Assembly: GCA_947179485.1 (NCBI GenBank)
Contig: OX359250.1
Coordinates: forward strand, 25,554,654 to 25,618,653
Length of the DNA: 64,000 nt
DNA from: Allacma fusca
Taxonomy: Eukaryota > Arthropoda > Collembola > Symphypleona > Sminthuridae
Direction: 5' to 3'
Shown here: positions 54,401 through 63,707 of the stretch, in pieces
Layout of the letters: every line of letters begins with the position of its first letter
How positions within the stretch are numbered: position 1 is the first letter of the stretch
The notes under the pieces: generated by a model
What the model saw: the letters and a program-made list of their open reading frames with translations, nothing else
Told to the model about the DNA's origin: nothing
Database searches by the model: none
Translations under genes and position numbers: made by a program

Positions 54401-55355
54401 TTATCTGCCAAGCACCGATTTTGATAAAATTTAGTACACATGTACTGTTTGAGAATTTCAGGAGTAGGTTAAGGTTCGGGTGTAAGTGCCAGCCGTCACG
54501 GAAGTCACGTCTGCAGTGAAATTACACTAGTAGTCACCGTGCCCTTCGATATCTCCAAAAATAGAAGCGTCCGGGAAAAAAATTCTTTCAGAACCCTAGT
54601 CTCCTCAATCCCAATGTACCAATTTCTACCCAAATCGGTGTTTGGCAAGAGACCATGGCTTGTTCCCCAATTCATCCGTACAGTCAGTAACAGTATTACG
54701 AAACAAAACGACGACTACCTACAAAAAAAATACTCCTTTCCAGAAATTCATCAAGCACCAAAAACAAAATAATCAATTGTATCGCTCCAACTCCAAAATT
54801 AAAACCTCAACTAATTAAAAACATCCATCCACTGATTTTTCTTATTCGGTCTTGATCATATTTACTTCATTTCGGCCTTCCTCGGTATATATACCCAGCG
54901 TTCCAAATTATTAAAGTCAAACCCGACAACCAAAAACCACAATAACAAAATTTAAACTACAAATACAATTTACACCATCCGCGTTTGAAATCTTCCAAGA
55001 AACACCTGTAAAATCTTGAATTTAATTTCTCGTGCCCTGTCTTCATTATATTTACTTCATTTCAGCGTTCCTCGATACATATACACCGGACGTTCCAAAA
55101 TATCAAAGTCAAACCAAACAACCAAGAACCACAATAATAAACAGTACTAAATACAAATTATAAAATGTACATAAGCATTTGAAACCTCTGAGTAAATTAA
55201 TTAAAAACTTAAAATTTTTATAATTTAACTAATTTTGCAACCAAAAATAATTAAGCCCTACCCAAGCATTCAGGGTCCTTGTAGTATTTGTCTTCATCCG
55301 CATATCCAATGGTATTGCAAGTGGCCAAAATATCCGCCGTCAGTTTTGGGTCCAT
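29644..55355 (-). CDS. timeout: timeout / TIMELESS-family replication-fork protection protein, N-terminal half (15 exons)
   Basis: Fifteen exons on the minus strand join in frame into about 674 residues starting at ATG 55355. Seen: blocks collinear with vertebrate TIMELESS, including [16 protein letters not shown] at the N-terminus, [90 protein letters not shown] and NAREVWPDM. A basic run (KRKKKPK, then AAKKPRR) at about residues 536-553 looks like a nuclear localisation signal. Known for the family: TIMELESS binds TIPIN, travels with the replisome and supports checkpoint signalling and cohesion; insect timeout also has a reported role in circadian photoreception. Collinearity with vertebrate TIMELESS over the whole visible length favours timeout over the clock paralogue timeless. 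The last visible exon ends inside the acidic linker, so the C-terminal half, normally about as long again, lies elsewhere. No frameshift or internal stop was seen. Introns run from 365 to 3283 bp. Confidence 0.93.
29778..32022 (-). other. timeout: timeout intron 14
   Basis: Phase 2, 2245 bp. Contains (CA)n at 31297-31329. Two minus-strand open frames (31189-30968 and 30648-30409) read like protein but would interrupt the conserved NA-R-EVWP junction, so they are not timeout exons. Confidence 0.85.
32023..32103 (-). CDS. timeout: timeout exon 14
   Basis: Acceptor tttttttttccag|GCC, donor AATGCCAG|gttagc. Codes residues 603-629: [20 protein letters not shown], then TLLRNA. Corresponds to [23 protein letters not shown]. 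Only 81 bp; ends in phase 2. Confidence 0.92.
33047..33079. repeat. (GGA)n trinucleotide repeat
   Basis: About eleven GGA units in timeout intron 13. Confidence 0.96.
33880..33953. repeat. (GA)n microsatellite, about 74 bp
   Basis: GA dinucleotides, interrupted only at the left end, in timeout intron 13 about 90 bp from the donor of exon 13. Confidence 0.98.
34047..34227 (-). CDS. timeout: timeout exon 13
   Basis: Acceptor tggatttatatag|GG, donor GAGCAAAA|gtatgt. Codes residues 543-602: [14 protein letters not shown], an acidic serine-rich linker with [10 protein letters not shown], then [17 protein letters not shown]. The last motif matches DSVVPFDAASEVPVEEQ. Ends in phase 2. Confidence 0.94.
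34228..36321 (-). other. timeout: timeout intron 12
   Basis: Phase 1, 2094 bp. Contains (GA)n at 36236-36266 near the exon 12 donor. Plus-strand open frames at 35.4-35.8 kb are pyrimidine-rich and unsupported. Confidence 0.88.
36322..36443 (-). CDS. timeout: timeout exon 12, with nuclear localisation signal
   Basis: Acceptor tttgtatttag|A, donor CCTAAGA|gtaagt. Codes residues 502-542: [20 protein letters not shown], then [14 protein letters not shown]. The first part matches FLRDLVETTHLFLKMLERF. The lysine run occupies the place of the QKKRRKKKKK stretch in vertebrates and continues into exon 13. Ends in phase 1. Confidence 0.94.
36444..39726 (-). other. timeout: timeout intron 11
   Basis: Phase 2, 3283 bp, the longest complete intron of the gene seen here. 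Contains (CA)n at 36916-36937, an interrupted (GA)n at 37248-37276 and (GT)n at 39631-39652. Confidence 0.88.
39727..39875 (-). CDS. timeout: timeout exon 11
   Basis: Acceptor attag|GAACTC, donor TTTTCTAA|gtaagt. Codes residues 453-501: [15 protein letters not shown], then [20 protein letters not shown]. Matches YQELLATVNEMD and RIIKNNIFYVMEYRELFLAL of vertebrate TIMELESS. Ends in phase 2. Confidence 0.92.
40358..40402. repeat. (GA)n microsatellite
   Basis: About 45 bp of GA in timeout intron 10. Confidence 0.97.
41394..41467. repeat. (CT)n microsatellite, about 74 bp
   Basis: Uninterrupted CT dinucleotides in timeout intron 10. Confidence 0.98.
42127..42259 (-). CDS. timeout: timeout exon 10
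   Basis: Acceptor gttttgtatag|GGAGACC, donor TATCAG|gtttgt. Codes residues 408-452: [20 protein letters not shown], then [13 protein letters not shown] and HSALRAYQ. It aligns with [29 protein letters not shown] in register. Ends in phase 0. Confidence 0.95.
42260..43754 (-). other. timeout: timeout intron 9
   Basis: Phase 2, 1495 bp. Contains (GA)n at 42434-42479 and ten C at 43481-43490. Confidence 0.88.
42434..42479. repeat. (GA)n microsatellite
   Basis: About 46 bp of GA with one GG interruption in timeout intron 9. Confidence 0.96.
43755..43867 (-). CDS. timeout: timeout exon 9
   Basis: Acceptor ttttttccttgtag|GATCGG, donor GTCAC|gtaagt. Codes residues 371-407 with [20 protein letters not shown], almost identical to the vertebrate QHDETYYMWALAFFMAFNR block. 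Ends in phase 2. It has no ATG and its open frame is short. Confidence 0.95.
43868..44784 (-). other. timeout: timeout intron 8
   Basis: Phase 0, 917 bp. Nothing else seen. Confidence 0.88.
44785..44931 (-). CDS. timeout: timeout exon 8
   Basis: The acceptor follows a T-rich tract and reads aatatattag|AAAGTC; donor GTGAAG|gttcgt. Codes residues 322-370 with [31 protein letters not shown] and YNFLMGLVK. The last part matches [24 protein letters not shown] of vertebrate TIMELESS. Phase 0 at both ends. Confidence 0.93.
44932..47029 (-). other. timeout: timeout intron 7
   Basis: Phase 0, 2098 bp. Contains an interrupted (CT)n tract at 46034-46066. Plus-strand open frames around 45.9-46.4 kb run through that tract and look spurious. 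Confidence 0.88.
47030..47147 (-). CDS. timeout: timeout exon 7
   Basis: Acceptor aatattccag|A, donor GGAAAG|gtatgt. Codes residues 282-321: [16 protein letters not shown], then [10 protein letters not shown] and LSLDVGK. The RHSRFGG signature crosses the intron 6 splice, which fixes both ends of that intron. Ends in phase 0. Confidence 0.94.
47148..47894 (-). other. timeout: timeout intron 6
   Basis: Phase 2, 747 bp, AT-rich. Nothing else seen. Confidence 0.88.
47895..48055 (-). CDS. timeout: timeout exon 6
   Basis: Acceptor tgtccaatcag|ATAATC, donor TCTTCAAG|gttttt. Codes residues 229-281: [17 protein letters not shown], then a charged helical stretch (LEKLKDE-like heptads) ending NKVSS. 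Matches IVSLMFRDQNPEQLA of vertebrate TIMELESS. Ends in phase 2; reading on past the donor leaves the family alignment. Confidence 0.93.
48056..50488 (-). other. timeout: timeout intron 5
   Basis: Phase 0, 2433 bp, AT-rich. Contains a short CATA run near 48985-49005 and otherwise no repeat or open frame of note. Confidence 0.88.
50489..50587 (-). CDS. timeout: timeout exon 5
   Basis: Acceptor ttgagtag|ATTGTG, donor ATCGAG|gtatgt. Codes residues 196-228, beginning [17 protein letters not shown] and ending EYCLHIIE. It fills the gap between DASVHDQ and IISLMLREQ as expected (vertebrate LLWAIHLSG, LHVLEIVSLMF). A 99-bp exon in phase 0 at both ends. Confidence 0.92.
50588..50958 (-). other. timeout: timeout intron 4
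   Basis: Phase 0, 371 bp. Nothing else seen. Confidence 0.9.
50959..51114 (-). CDS. timeout: timeout exon 4
   Basis: Acceptor gtattcttattag|TTT, donor GATCAG|gtttgc. Codes residues 144-195 with [20 protein letters not shown] followed by [12 protein letters not shown]. This is the most conserved block of the family (LIERILLLVRNILHVP, then IDDDASAHDQ in vertebrates). Phase 0 at both ends. Confidence 0.95.
51115..51479 (-). other. timeout: timeout intron 3
   Basis: Phase 0, 365 bp, the shortest intron of the gene. Nothing else seen. Confidence 0.9.
51480..51660 (-). CDS. timeout: timeout exon 3
   Basis: Acceptor ctctccacag|A, donor GCATTG|gttagt. Codes residues 83-143: [19 protein letters not shown], then [15 protein letters not shown] and ERLKNLLAL. 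The NLT-x-PALL motif followed by an aromatic and acidic stretch, and LQAYKEAF, are hallmarks of the TIMELESS armadillo-like N-terminal domain. Ends in phase 0. Confidence 0.95.
51661..53529 (-). other. timeout: timeout intron 2
   Basis: Phase 2, 1869 bp. AT-rich with no long microsatellite and no other supported feature. Confidence 0.88.
53530..53683 (-). CDS. timeout: timeout exon 2
   Basis: Acceptor ttctgattgtgcag|CC, donor TTGAG|gtttta. Completes Ala32 and codes to residue 82, including [15 protein letters not shown] and [20 protein letters not shown]. This matches the VKDLIRYLRHED and DLLPIL segments of the TIMELESS N-terminal domain. Ends in phase 2. Confidence 0.94.
54405..54648. repeat. 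Imperfect inverted repeat, possible small non-autonomous element
   Basis: The left arm at 54405-54440 (CTGCCAAGCACCGATTTT and onward) matches the reverse complement of 54613-54648 (AAATCGGTGTTTGGCAA at its right end) with scattered mismatches over about 36 bp. The loop is about 170 bp. No target-site duplication was identified. Confidence 0.65.
54841..55195. repeat. Diverged tandem direct duplication in timeout intron 1
   Basis: Two copies of roughly 160 bp start near 54841 and 55031. Shared landmarks are TATTTACTTCATTTC (54860 and 55050), GTTCCAAA, AAAGTCAAAC, ACAACCAA-AACCACAATAA and a terminal GTTTGAAA/ATTTGAAA. The spacing is constant at 190 bp. Identity by eye is about three quarters or better. 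Confidence 0.85.
55262..55355 (-). CDS. timeout: timeout exon 1 (start codon)
   Basis: Codes residues 1-31 plus the first base of codon 32. The ATG in the context aataaagATGG is chosen because the protein begins [18 protein letters not shown] and matches the LLATC-x-x-LGY start of TIMELESS proteins. The exon ends at CTTGG|gtaggg in phase 1. A 5' UTR exon cannot be recognised. Confidence 0.92.
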
Positions 55356-58300
55356 CTTTATTAAAAACTTAATTTCTACTTTAAATCACTTTTAAATAAT
55401 AAGAGGGTCAACAGTACACAAAAGTCCAAGCCCACGTCCACAACACATGAGGTCAGGGTACGGACTACGTATTCAGAAATATATTTTAATTTTGAGGATC
55501 TGCATGCGACTGAACGAAGTATGTGTGTCTGTATGTGTATGAGCTATGTACGTGTGTATGTTCTATCAATGAGTGACACTCAATTGCATTGAGAAAGATA
55601 CGAATTGCAATACAATGATCCTCAGCCCGCCTCTCCATTCCCACCAACTCCATCAGTCAATGGTAGACAAGCGAGGCTATTTTGTCTCCTCAGTTACTCT
55701 ATGCACTCCTTCCCTGTGTCTTAATTTTTAATGCTCAGTGTGTTTTAGGGCTATTCCCCTACAATTTTAGCAGTACATCATTCAGATATTGTATTCTTCA
55801 AAAAACAAAATGACAGTATGCTACAAAAATATTTTGTCTTTTGAGCTCGTACTATAGAGGCAGTTAAAAAAAATCATAGGAATTTAGGAAACGCTGTTAT
55901 TAACTTAATTCACAGTCAATAATCGTGACTTCAGTGTGCCTACAGGTACAAACATATGGACAAATGTGTAAATGAGGAAGTTTTTCTCAAACAAATGTAC
56001 AAGAGAATTTTTAGTATGAGTGGAAGGATAATGATATTGCTGGGATATATTTTGGGAATTGTGGGAAAAATTATGGAAGATCAATGAAATGTTTTAAAAT
56101 TAAGTTGATTACCTGGGATGAATTTTGTGGTTACAAAAGGCTGGCCTCAAATATGAAGCAAAGTCCATGAACTCATGAGCCCAAAATCCAGAACATAAAT
56201 TCCCTGGGAAAAGAACCTCACTTTGATGCAGAATCTTTCCGAGTACAGCCACAAATGTCTCTCTTCAAACAAATCTAAAAGAAATATTCATCATGGCATA
56301 TAAATTTTGAGGGAGACTTTGACAGAATGAAATTGCTGTGGTCATGGCTTTCAACTAAACTCCCTGCATTCGATTATACCTCGGTGAGTCGGAGTTTTAA
56401 GTATAAAATACTGATGTGCCGATGTTGCATAAAAAAAATTTTGCCGGGGGTTTGGTTGTGGCTTCCATCGATGGATTCGGATTCATGTAAGTTTACTGTA
56501 GATATATCTGGAAATGTCGTGCCCCATCCTGTGGGATAATTATATTTAATGTGGAAGTAAAATTATTTGCAGTGGTGGCATAATTAATTATTTCGTGGTT
56601 TCACTTTCAGCTTGAATTATTACCAGATCATATGACGGTAGAGGTATTACTTGCAAATAGTTATTTAGGGGTGAGGATAATTAGTATTTTGAGGGAGCAT
56701 GCAAATATTATTTGCCGGTGATAAATATCCTTGAGCAGTGCACATTTTATTTTAGGATAAAATAGGACTTTTGTTCATTTACTGCAAGATAAAAACATCC
56801 GGAAATAATTGCAAAATGATTTAATAAGAGAAGTCTATTATGAAGAGATTCTTTTGTGCTGGAAGGTCGAAATCCTCACTTTCTTGGAATATTTTAGACA
56901 AAAAACTTTGTAGCAAGGTATATTTTGCCAGGTTTTGCGTATCGGAAAACAAATTTCCCCGGTTGGAAATATCGTCGTAAAAGGAGTCTCAAATTGCGGA
57001 GTATTCAATATTACACACAGCTCGGAGCAGTCCTGTGTGAGCTAATAGACAACATCCGCAAAGTAATTGTACATACTGCAAAAATGTAGTCATACACAAC
57101 TAAAATATTAAATTGTAAAAATAAACCGTATGGCGTTTTTCACCAAGTCCTTGGGATGTTCCTGGACCAAGTGGGAGAGCCGCTGACATGAAGTTAACAG
57201 TGCGTATTGGCATTGGCTAGCAGCTGGCTTCCCGATTCTCTTGGCTCAGTGTACATGAATGTGAGGAGTCGGAGTTAGTTTATATGGGAAGGAACGAACT
57301 GGAAAATCCATTTTGCCTGTAGCTTCTGGCTCCTTTTAAAATTGAGCTACGTTATATAAGAATACAGAGATAGAGAAGAATGAGGGAAAAGATGTTTTAC
57401 CAGGGATTTTCTGCATGTAGACAGCTGAAATGGGAAATAAAATAGTTCTAACTTATGCATATTGTTGTCAATTGTCAACCGCACTGAAAGCACTCTGAGG
57501 GGTTTTCCAGAGGGGGGAGGGATGGAAAGAGAGAAAGAGAGAGAGAGAGTGAGTGAAAAATCAAAGAGTGACAATTACCGTGTGAAAAACGACAGGGACC
57601 TTACTTAGAAAAAAAACTTGACATTCCCAATGTTGTTCTTCCCTTAGTATTAGTTTTTTTTAAATGTACACTCCAGTGTACAGGAGGCAGTTGGGAGTGC
57701 ATTCAAGCGTCGGGATTTGTTAAAGTATTTCCAAAGCGGAGCAGCGTGACAACATCAAGAGGGAAAGTTAATAACATTTTAAGTAAATAAAATGGAAAAC
57801 AAGGTTTGAGTTTTCTGTTTTTACCCTGTGAATCTCCTTTTAGTATGAATTTGTTTTTTCTAGATGGGCTGACACTCTCAGTGTTTCAACTTCAGCCGGA
57901 TTTGAATACCAAATGAGCTCTGAGAACTTGAAACAGTCTCTGCCATGGTCCATGGATATATCCTACTTTTACTTTTGGTTATCCTTCAACAAGCAACCCC
58001 ACTCTTCCCGGAATTCTAAAAGCTGAGTGAAAAACACTATCTATACAGAGTACACATCCCTTCCATTTTCACAGTGTCTCGGGCAATAAAATTTCCAACT
58101 AATTTTCTCGTACGTTCACTGCTCCGCCGATTCTTGATCATAAGTACATAGGTATTCCAATTGGAATTATTTAAATTTCCGTGAACCTGTCCATCCTAAA
58201 AGTTTCCCCGTCTGTGTGCCTCTCCTGTCCTTTTTTAAATCCAAAGACGATTTGCTAATTTAATTATACATAACTTATGACTCTGGTTACTGGTCACAGG

Positions 58301-59697
58301 GCTTCATGTTCCGAGGATAAGAGTTAGCAACAATAAACTCTCATAGTTGGGTTAACTTTGAAGACAAACATTGATCAATGTATTGAATCCCCTGTACCTT
58401 TATTGTAAATTCCTTTCATGCCTTCTCATTAGACTTGTGAATACATATGTATCATCCGGGAAATATGTGATTATTTTTCCAGTTGTCTCCTGTCCCAGCC
58501 CCGGACAATAAGTCTTCAATTTCTAGTGGAAAACCCGGGAATGTAAATCAGCCTCGCGACATGTCCCTCATGTTAAATACAAGCTGAAATTTGAAACTGG
58601 GTTGAGTTTGGGTGGTGGTAACAAAGTTCGAATGTAATTTTGTGCTTGGAATACACACTAAAATAAAACAGAAGCATAGCAAATACCATTTTCCGAGCAA
58701 ATTGAGTTTTATTTATGCTGTCTTACAACTACAGATCAGCATGTAAATTACGGACATTTGTAGCCTTCTACTTGTGTGTCTATAAAGTAGCGGAGCTCCG
58801 TAGATCTCTACCTTAGGAGCCTTAGGAGAGTAGAATAGAAGAGTGTAGTCAAATGAATGTAGTTAAAGTAGATTGCCTCAGCAAGGAAATAGTTCCTCCA
58901 TTCCATTTCCTCAGCAGACTCTGTGTAGTGCAAGGGACGGGATACTTATTCAGTGTCCAAATTGTATCTGACTTTACATTGGTTTCTTCTGAATGTGTAA
59001 TTTGTGAAGCAAAATTTGTGTTTTACAAAAAAAAAAGGGAAAACAATTGAGAAGTTACAAAAAAATCTCTTGGGCGTAACGAGGAATGGAACATAGTCGA
59101 GAGGGGTAGGTAAGCATATGAGAGAGTAAACTGTCTGGATATATCTATAGATATACAAATGTGTGTATCTACTTATAGGATTGTATATGTGCAGTGTGGA
59201 GAGCCCAATGTTATTCCGTCCTGGTATAGATATATCTATATATGTATGTACTTTTTCCAGCCCTTGCAGACTCAAAAGTTAGCTCAATTTGTGTGCTTTA
59301 TCCTTGCCAGAAATGGTTTCAGTCCGGACGTATACACATGGTTGTTTGCCTGAAGACTGTTCTCCCTGTTTAATTAGCATTCTATTCAAGACATAAATTC
59401 CTGGGGAGACAAGCCAAGTCAATAGGAGTGAGAAGCCTTTCAAAAAGGACTACATTGCTTAGTGTAACACCCTCCCGGGTCCGCGTCAGCAGTAATTAGC
59501 ATCAATAAAAGGGTGAAACTATTCTGAAACAATATTTCTCCCAGATTCTGACAACTTCCCCAACACTCACATCAACACTAATAACACAGCCACAGTTTTA
59601 TTAAATCCATCGTCTTATTTTTCCCATAGAATGTCTGACATTTTATTTACTTTCCCCCCCGACATTTGTCCTACAAAACTTTCCCATCTCCTTCCAG

Positions 59698-59847
59698 TCG
59701 GATCTCGGCCGCATTGAAGATCCTCCGATGGAGACTTTTACTCTGCAGTATACTTTTCCCACTCCCTCTAATACACTTGCTTTCATGGACTCACATCTTC
59801 CACCACAACAATCCTCCGAGTGGGGAAAAAAATATGGTCAAATGTAG
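59698..59847 (+). other. Candidate terminal coding exon, unknown gene
   Basis: A good acceptor (cccatctccttccag|TCG) is followed by 49 open codons and a TAG stop. The translation starts SDLGRIEDPPMETF and ends SSEWGKKYGQM; it is mixed in composition, not low-complexity. A phase 0 partner could be 56327-56383, an ATG-led stretch (MKLLWSWLSTKLPAFDYTS) ending at a consensus donor TCG|gtgagt. No family is recognised and an open stretch of this length is not rare by chance. Confidence 0.25.
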
Positions 59848-61216
59848 CGGGAAGAGTTGTTAGTACCTTCGTCGTTACGGGGAGCTCGGGCTCATACATT
59901 ACATCTATAGGTCCATGTACAAGGGTCGGCTCGGATCTATAGAGAGTGACATATATACTAAAAGAGAGACATAGAAAGAGAGATGGGAAAAGTTGAAAGT
60001 GTAAAATTTATGAGTATGATGACTGCCTTAAAATGATGGTGTCAGATCCTGCTGTAATAAATCACGGAGGAGAGTGCCAACGGAAATTGACCAACCTCAC
60101 AAGAGATGTAGATTCTAAAGGCTAAGGATTTCCACTGCACCACTATCCCCGCCACACACAGTACACTTTATGTATTTATGTATGTACATGTTGTGAATTT
60201 TCTCTTTCTCCACTCTCTCAAGTTCCATCATGTAAGGAAAGCATTTGAGCTCAATACTGTGTGTAGGTTATGTTAGTCCATATATGTATATATGCAGACA
60301 TCCATAGATTTGTACATACAGTCTTGCAAAAAAACATTTTTTTAAAAAAAACATAGCGTTTCCTCTCAGTGTGAAATAAGAGTGGTCTCATGCTCGCCAT
60401 ACGTACATATGTACATATAAGAAACTATGGTAATTGCATCATATGCTAAAATACTCTCCAGCCTCGCCCAATTGAAGCTTTTGTAGTCTCCGTGATAATT
60501 TTTCCTGGAACTTTTTAGAATTGAGCTGAGTTGGCTTTAGCGTGTTTTCCAGCTCCTGATGCTATATGCCCCAATGCATCTGTGGCTCCCTTACTAATTT
60601 ATATTCTTGTATGCGTGCAAACATAACCATCTCTCAGATGTTAGTAACCCTGGAAGGTCTGAACATACTCTTTTGTATCAATCGTTCATGAACTCCCATA
60701 GCCAAATCCTACTCGGATACAGTTTCCGCTATCGTTCCCTCCCAACTTTATGCTTACAATAGTTAACACTTCACGGGTTTGATTCCGCATTGAATCTTGA
60801 AAGTTTCTCCTGAAAAGATACCACCAACAACCATCTCTGACTTACGGTTTCTTTCAACCATGTGTATACACGATTTTGTTTGGTAACACCAGTCTCCATT
60901 TCATACCCTTCCCATACTTTTCCTGTCAAAATCGACTACAACTTCGAGTCAAACTTGGGAACTGCCGAGGTTTTGTTATTTTTCTGATTGAACCAACCCT
61001 ACGTTCCGAGCAAAATCAACGGGTTGTGTATGAATATTTCACCAGTGGTTAAGTACTATATAACCCAACCCAAGGCGAGAGGATTGATTGGAAAAGGAGA
61101 TATGTTGTTGATATTGGACTGTAAATGAGGTATGCATTGAAGTGTTTCCGCAGAAATTTGACTCTCAAGAATATCCCTCGAAAAAACCTTTGACTCTGGT
61201 CAGGCAAAAGAGCTGC

Positions 61217-61232
61217 GGGGGGGGGGGGGGGG
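61217..61232. repeat. Homopolymer of 16 G
   Basis: Sixteen consecutive G; the longest G or C run in the window. Confidence 0.95.
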
Positions 61233-63679
61233 TTCAATCAAAAATAATTATCAAGAGGAGTAGTTTTATTACGAAGGGTACAGTGTCCTGGGCCGGACCG
61301 TAGGGACACTCGTGCCAGGGACGACGGAGGGATATTTTTCAAGGGAATTACAACAACAACAACAACAACTTTTTTTTTCTCTCCTGCATACATTCCGGAC
61401 AGTATTATTACCTTGCTAGACATCGGAGAACTACTTTGTCTAGGATTAGATAGAGATGAGAATGTTGTTGGTAGCTCCATAGGAAGATGTTGAGAGTGAG
61501 CAGGCTGCGATCGACTGGGTTCTGTTGTGCAGGCACATGTGAATAAATCATGATTATTTGAAAACACGGGAGTGGTAACACCTGAAAAGGTTCCGTATCT
61601 CTCCATTCCTTGGCCATGTAGACCGAGATAGGTATACATGGAACAGACAGTTGTCTTGATAAAGAATCAAATGGATGTGTGAATAAAGAAGAGGAAGCTA
61701 CAACTCTCGGAAGTTTTCCTCCCCCTTTCACGTGGGCATACATTGGGCCTTTGGATTTATGCTCCTCTCTCCGCTACAATGGGACAGGATATTGTGCAAG
61801 AATAATTTTTTCGCAATGGATACCCCTCCCTTCCCCATCATTTCTCACTATCGTACATGTCCGGGACTGAATTGAATTTTTACCCAGTAACTACAGAAAT
61901 ATAGACCATTCGGAGACGGTTCAGCACTAAAAATTATGCCGATACATAAAATACCGATAAACTTGCCCACACTCTATTTCTCCCGTGAAGTCCTATCCCG
62001 GGCTACATACAAAAACTCCCAATGTGCATAGCTTACAAATATCTACCTTAAATTTATAGAACTTCATCGAAAACTCCTGTACGGACCTAACTCCCCTATG
62101 CATACCAATGGATATTACAGCTCACTAAAACCCATGATATTTTTTTGTATTCTTCTATACTGTTTCTGAAGTTAAAACCATGCTATCAATGTAAACCGCG
62201 TACGCCCGTCCCTTTCCCAAGGAAGCATGGAAGTCGTGTTGGGGAGTATTGAATTGGTGTCTGGAAACCTACATCCAGGGTAGATACCTCCACATTTGAA
62301 AACTCAAGTTCGTATATACTGTACTTATATGTATCTACCTCATGCTTAATACGGCATGGCACTACTTTCAAAATGGAATGGAGCGAAAAAGCCCATGTCA
62401 ACTTTTTCCAGTTCGTAAAATAAATAGTGGTTCTAGTACGAAAGAGTTGTAGCTACCCATCTTGCTCCAGCTACTCCATCCTTATATGTACGCCCATGTT
62501 CCTTTGACTCCTGAACAGACTTTCATAGCGCTTTGGCCAATATTTGATCATATTAGTAGTCTGGAAGAGATTTCCAATGTTGATTTTCTCGCACAATTTA
62601 TATCACAACATTTACGTAACCATTTAAGCCCTTTACGTTTTTCCGTACTAAACACAGTCTCCCACATATCCCTCCCCCCCCTCCCCCCACGACCCACCAT
62701 GGGCATGATAGGAAGGGAAAAATTAAAGACGTGAAGCCTTAAAAATGAGTATTTACGAGGCCGGGCTTTAGGTAATCCAACCCCAGCTTTTGGACTTTCT
62801 CCCTACATTTTCCAATCCCTACAACCGGGGAAGCTCTATATAACACTTGACATTTATTTTCCAACTTGTATGCTTTATGAAATTGCTATTCGGGAAGAAA
62901 AAACTTTTTGAAAATCTTTCACACCCTTCATACCTCACATGCCAAACTTCTCTGGAAATTAAATACGGGAGAAAGGACTTTCCCCAATAGTTTGACACAA
63001 GAATAAAATAATAGTTAGGAAAGTATGGGAATTTATTGGAAGCCTTCGTATAAGTGCTGAAAACTGGGATTTGTTTGAAATCAAACTTTATTTATTTAAT
63101 TTGCAATAATTACTCGTTTTTGTGTGTGTGTGTGTGTGGGTAGATTCTGTCCAAGGGCTTAGAAATGCTCCACTCGGGAATGGTATACTGGTGCGGGTCC
63201 TGCTTTGAATATTCTTTTTTTTTTAATACTGGAACAAAAGCGGTAGTTTTTCTTCCGGTACAGTGGAGTCATTTGGCAGATAAATGCTACTCCGAGTGGG
63301 AATTGAGAGCGGATAACGAGACTACATGAGAGAGAGAGAGAGAGTACCTTGAAAAATACTCCGGTTCAATAAATGTTTAACTGCATTAAGTTTATTCATT
63401 GAGTGAGTAATTTCACACCATGATATTCCCAATTTGTGAAATCCCCAGTGAATTTGTGACACTTGGTTAACTTTTGCTACTTGTGGACTATCTATCACCG
63501 ACCGAGTCTCCCAAGCCGGCGTGAGTCTGGGGAAATTCGTTTAATTTTCACACAACTTGCGCATATATGGATCCTGACAGTACTAACTATCATCTTTGTA
63601 TCTCTATTTACTCCACTCTAGAGGCCCGGCGTTTTATCATAGGTTTATAAGTTCAACCCTGGGTTTTAATATATATAAT

Positions 63680-63707
63680 TATATAGATAGATATATCTAT
63701 CTATATA
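63680..63707. repeat. Perfect 28-bp palindrome
   Basis: A perfect palindrome whose left half is TATATAGATAGATA, with a GATA run on one side mirrored by a TATC run on the other. Confidence 0.9.

Larger units (their letters stand above)
53684..55261 (-). other. timeout: timeout intron 1
   Basis: Phase 1, 1578 bp. Holds a two-copy direct duplication with 190-bp spacing close to exon 1, and an imperfect inverted repeat at 54405-54648. Confidence 0.88.

Noticed and set aside
62462..62734. Plus-strand 90-codon frame with fairly normal composition (LTPEQTFIALWPIFDHISSL).
   Set aside because: No splice context, promoter or recognisable domain; frames of this length occur throughout the non-coding part of the window.
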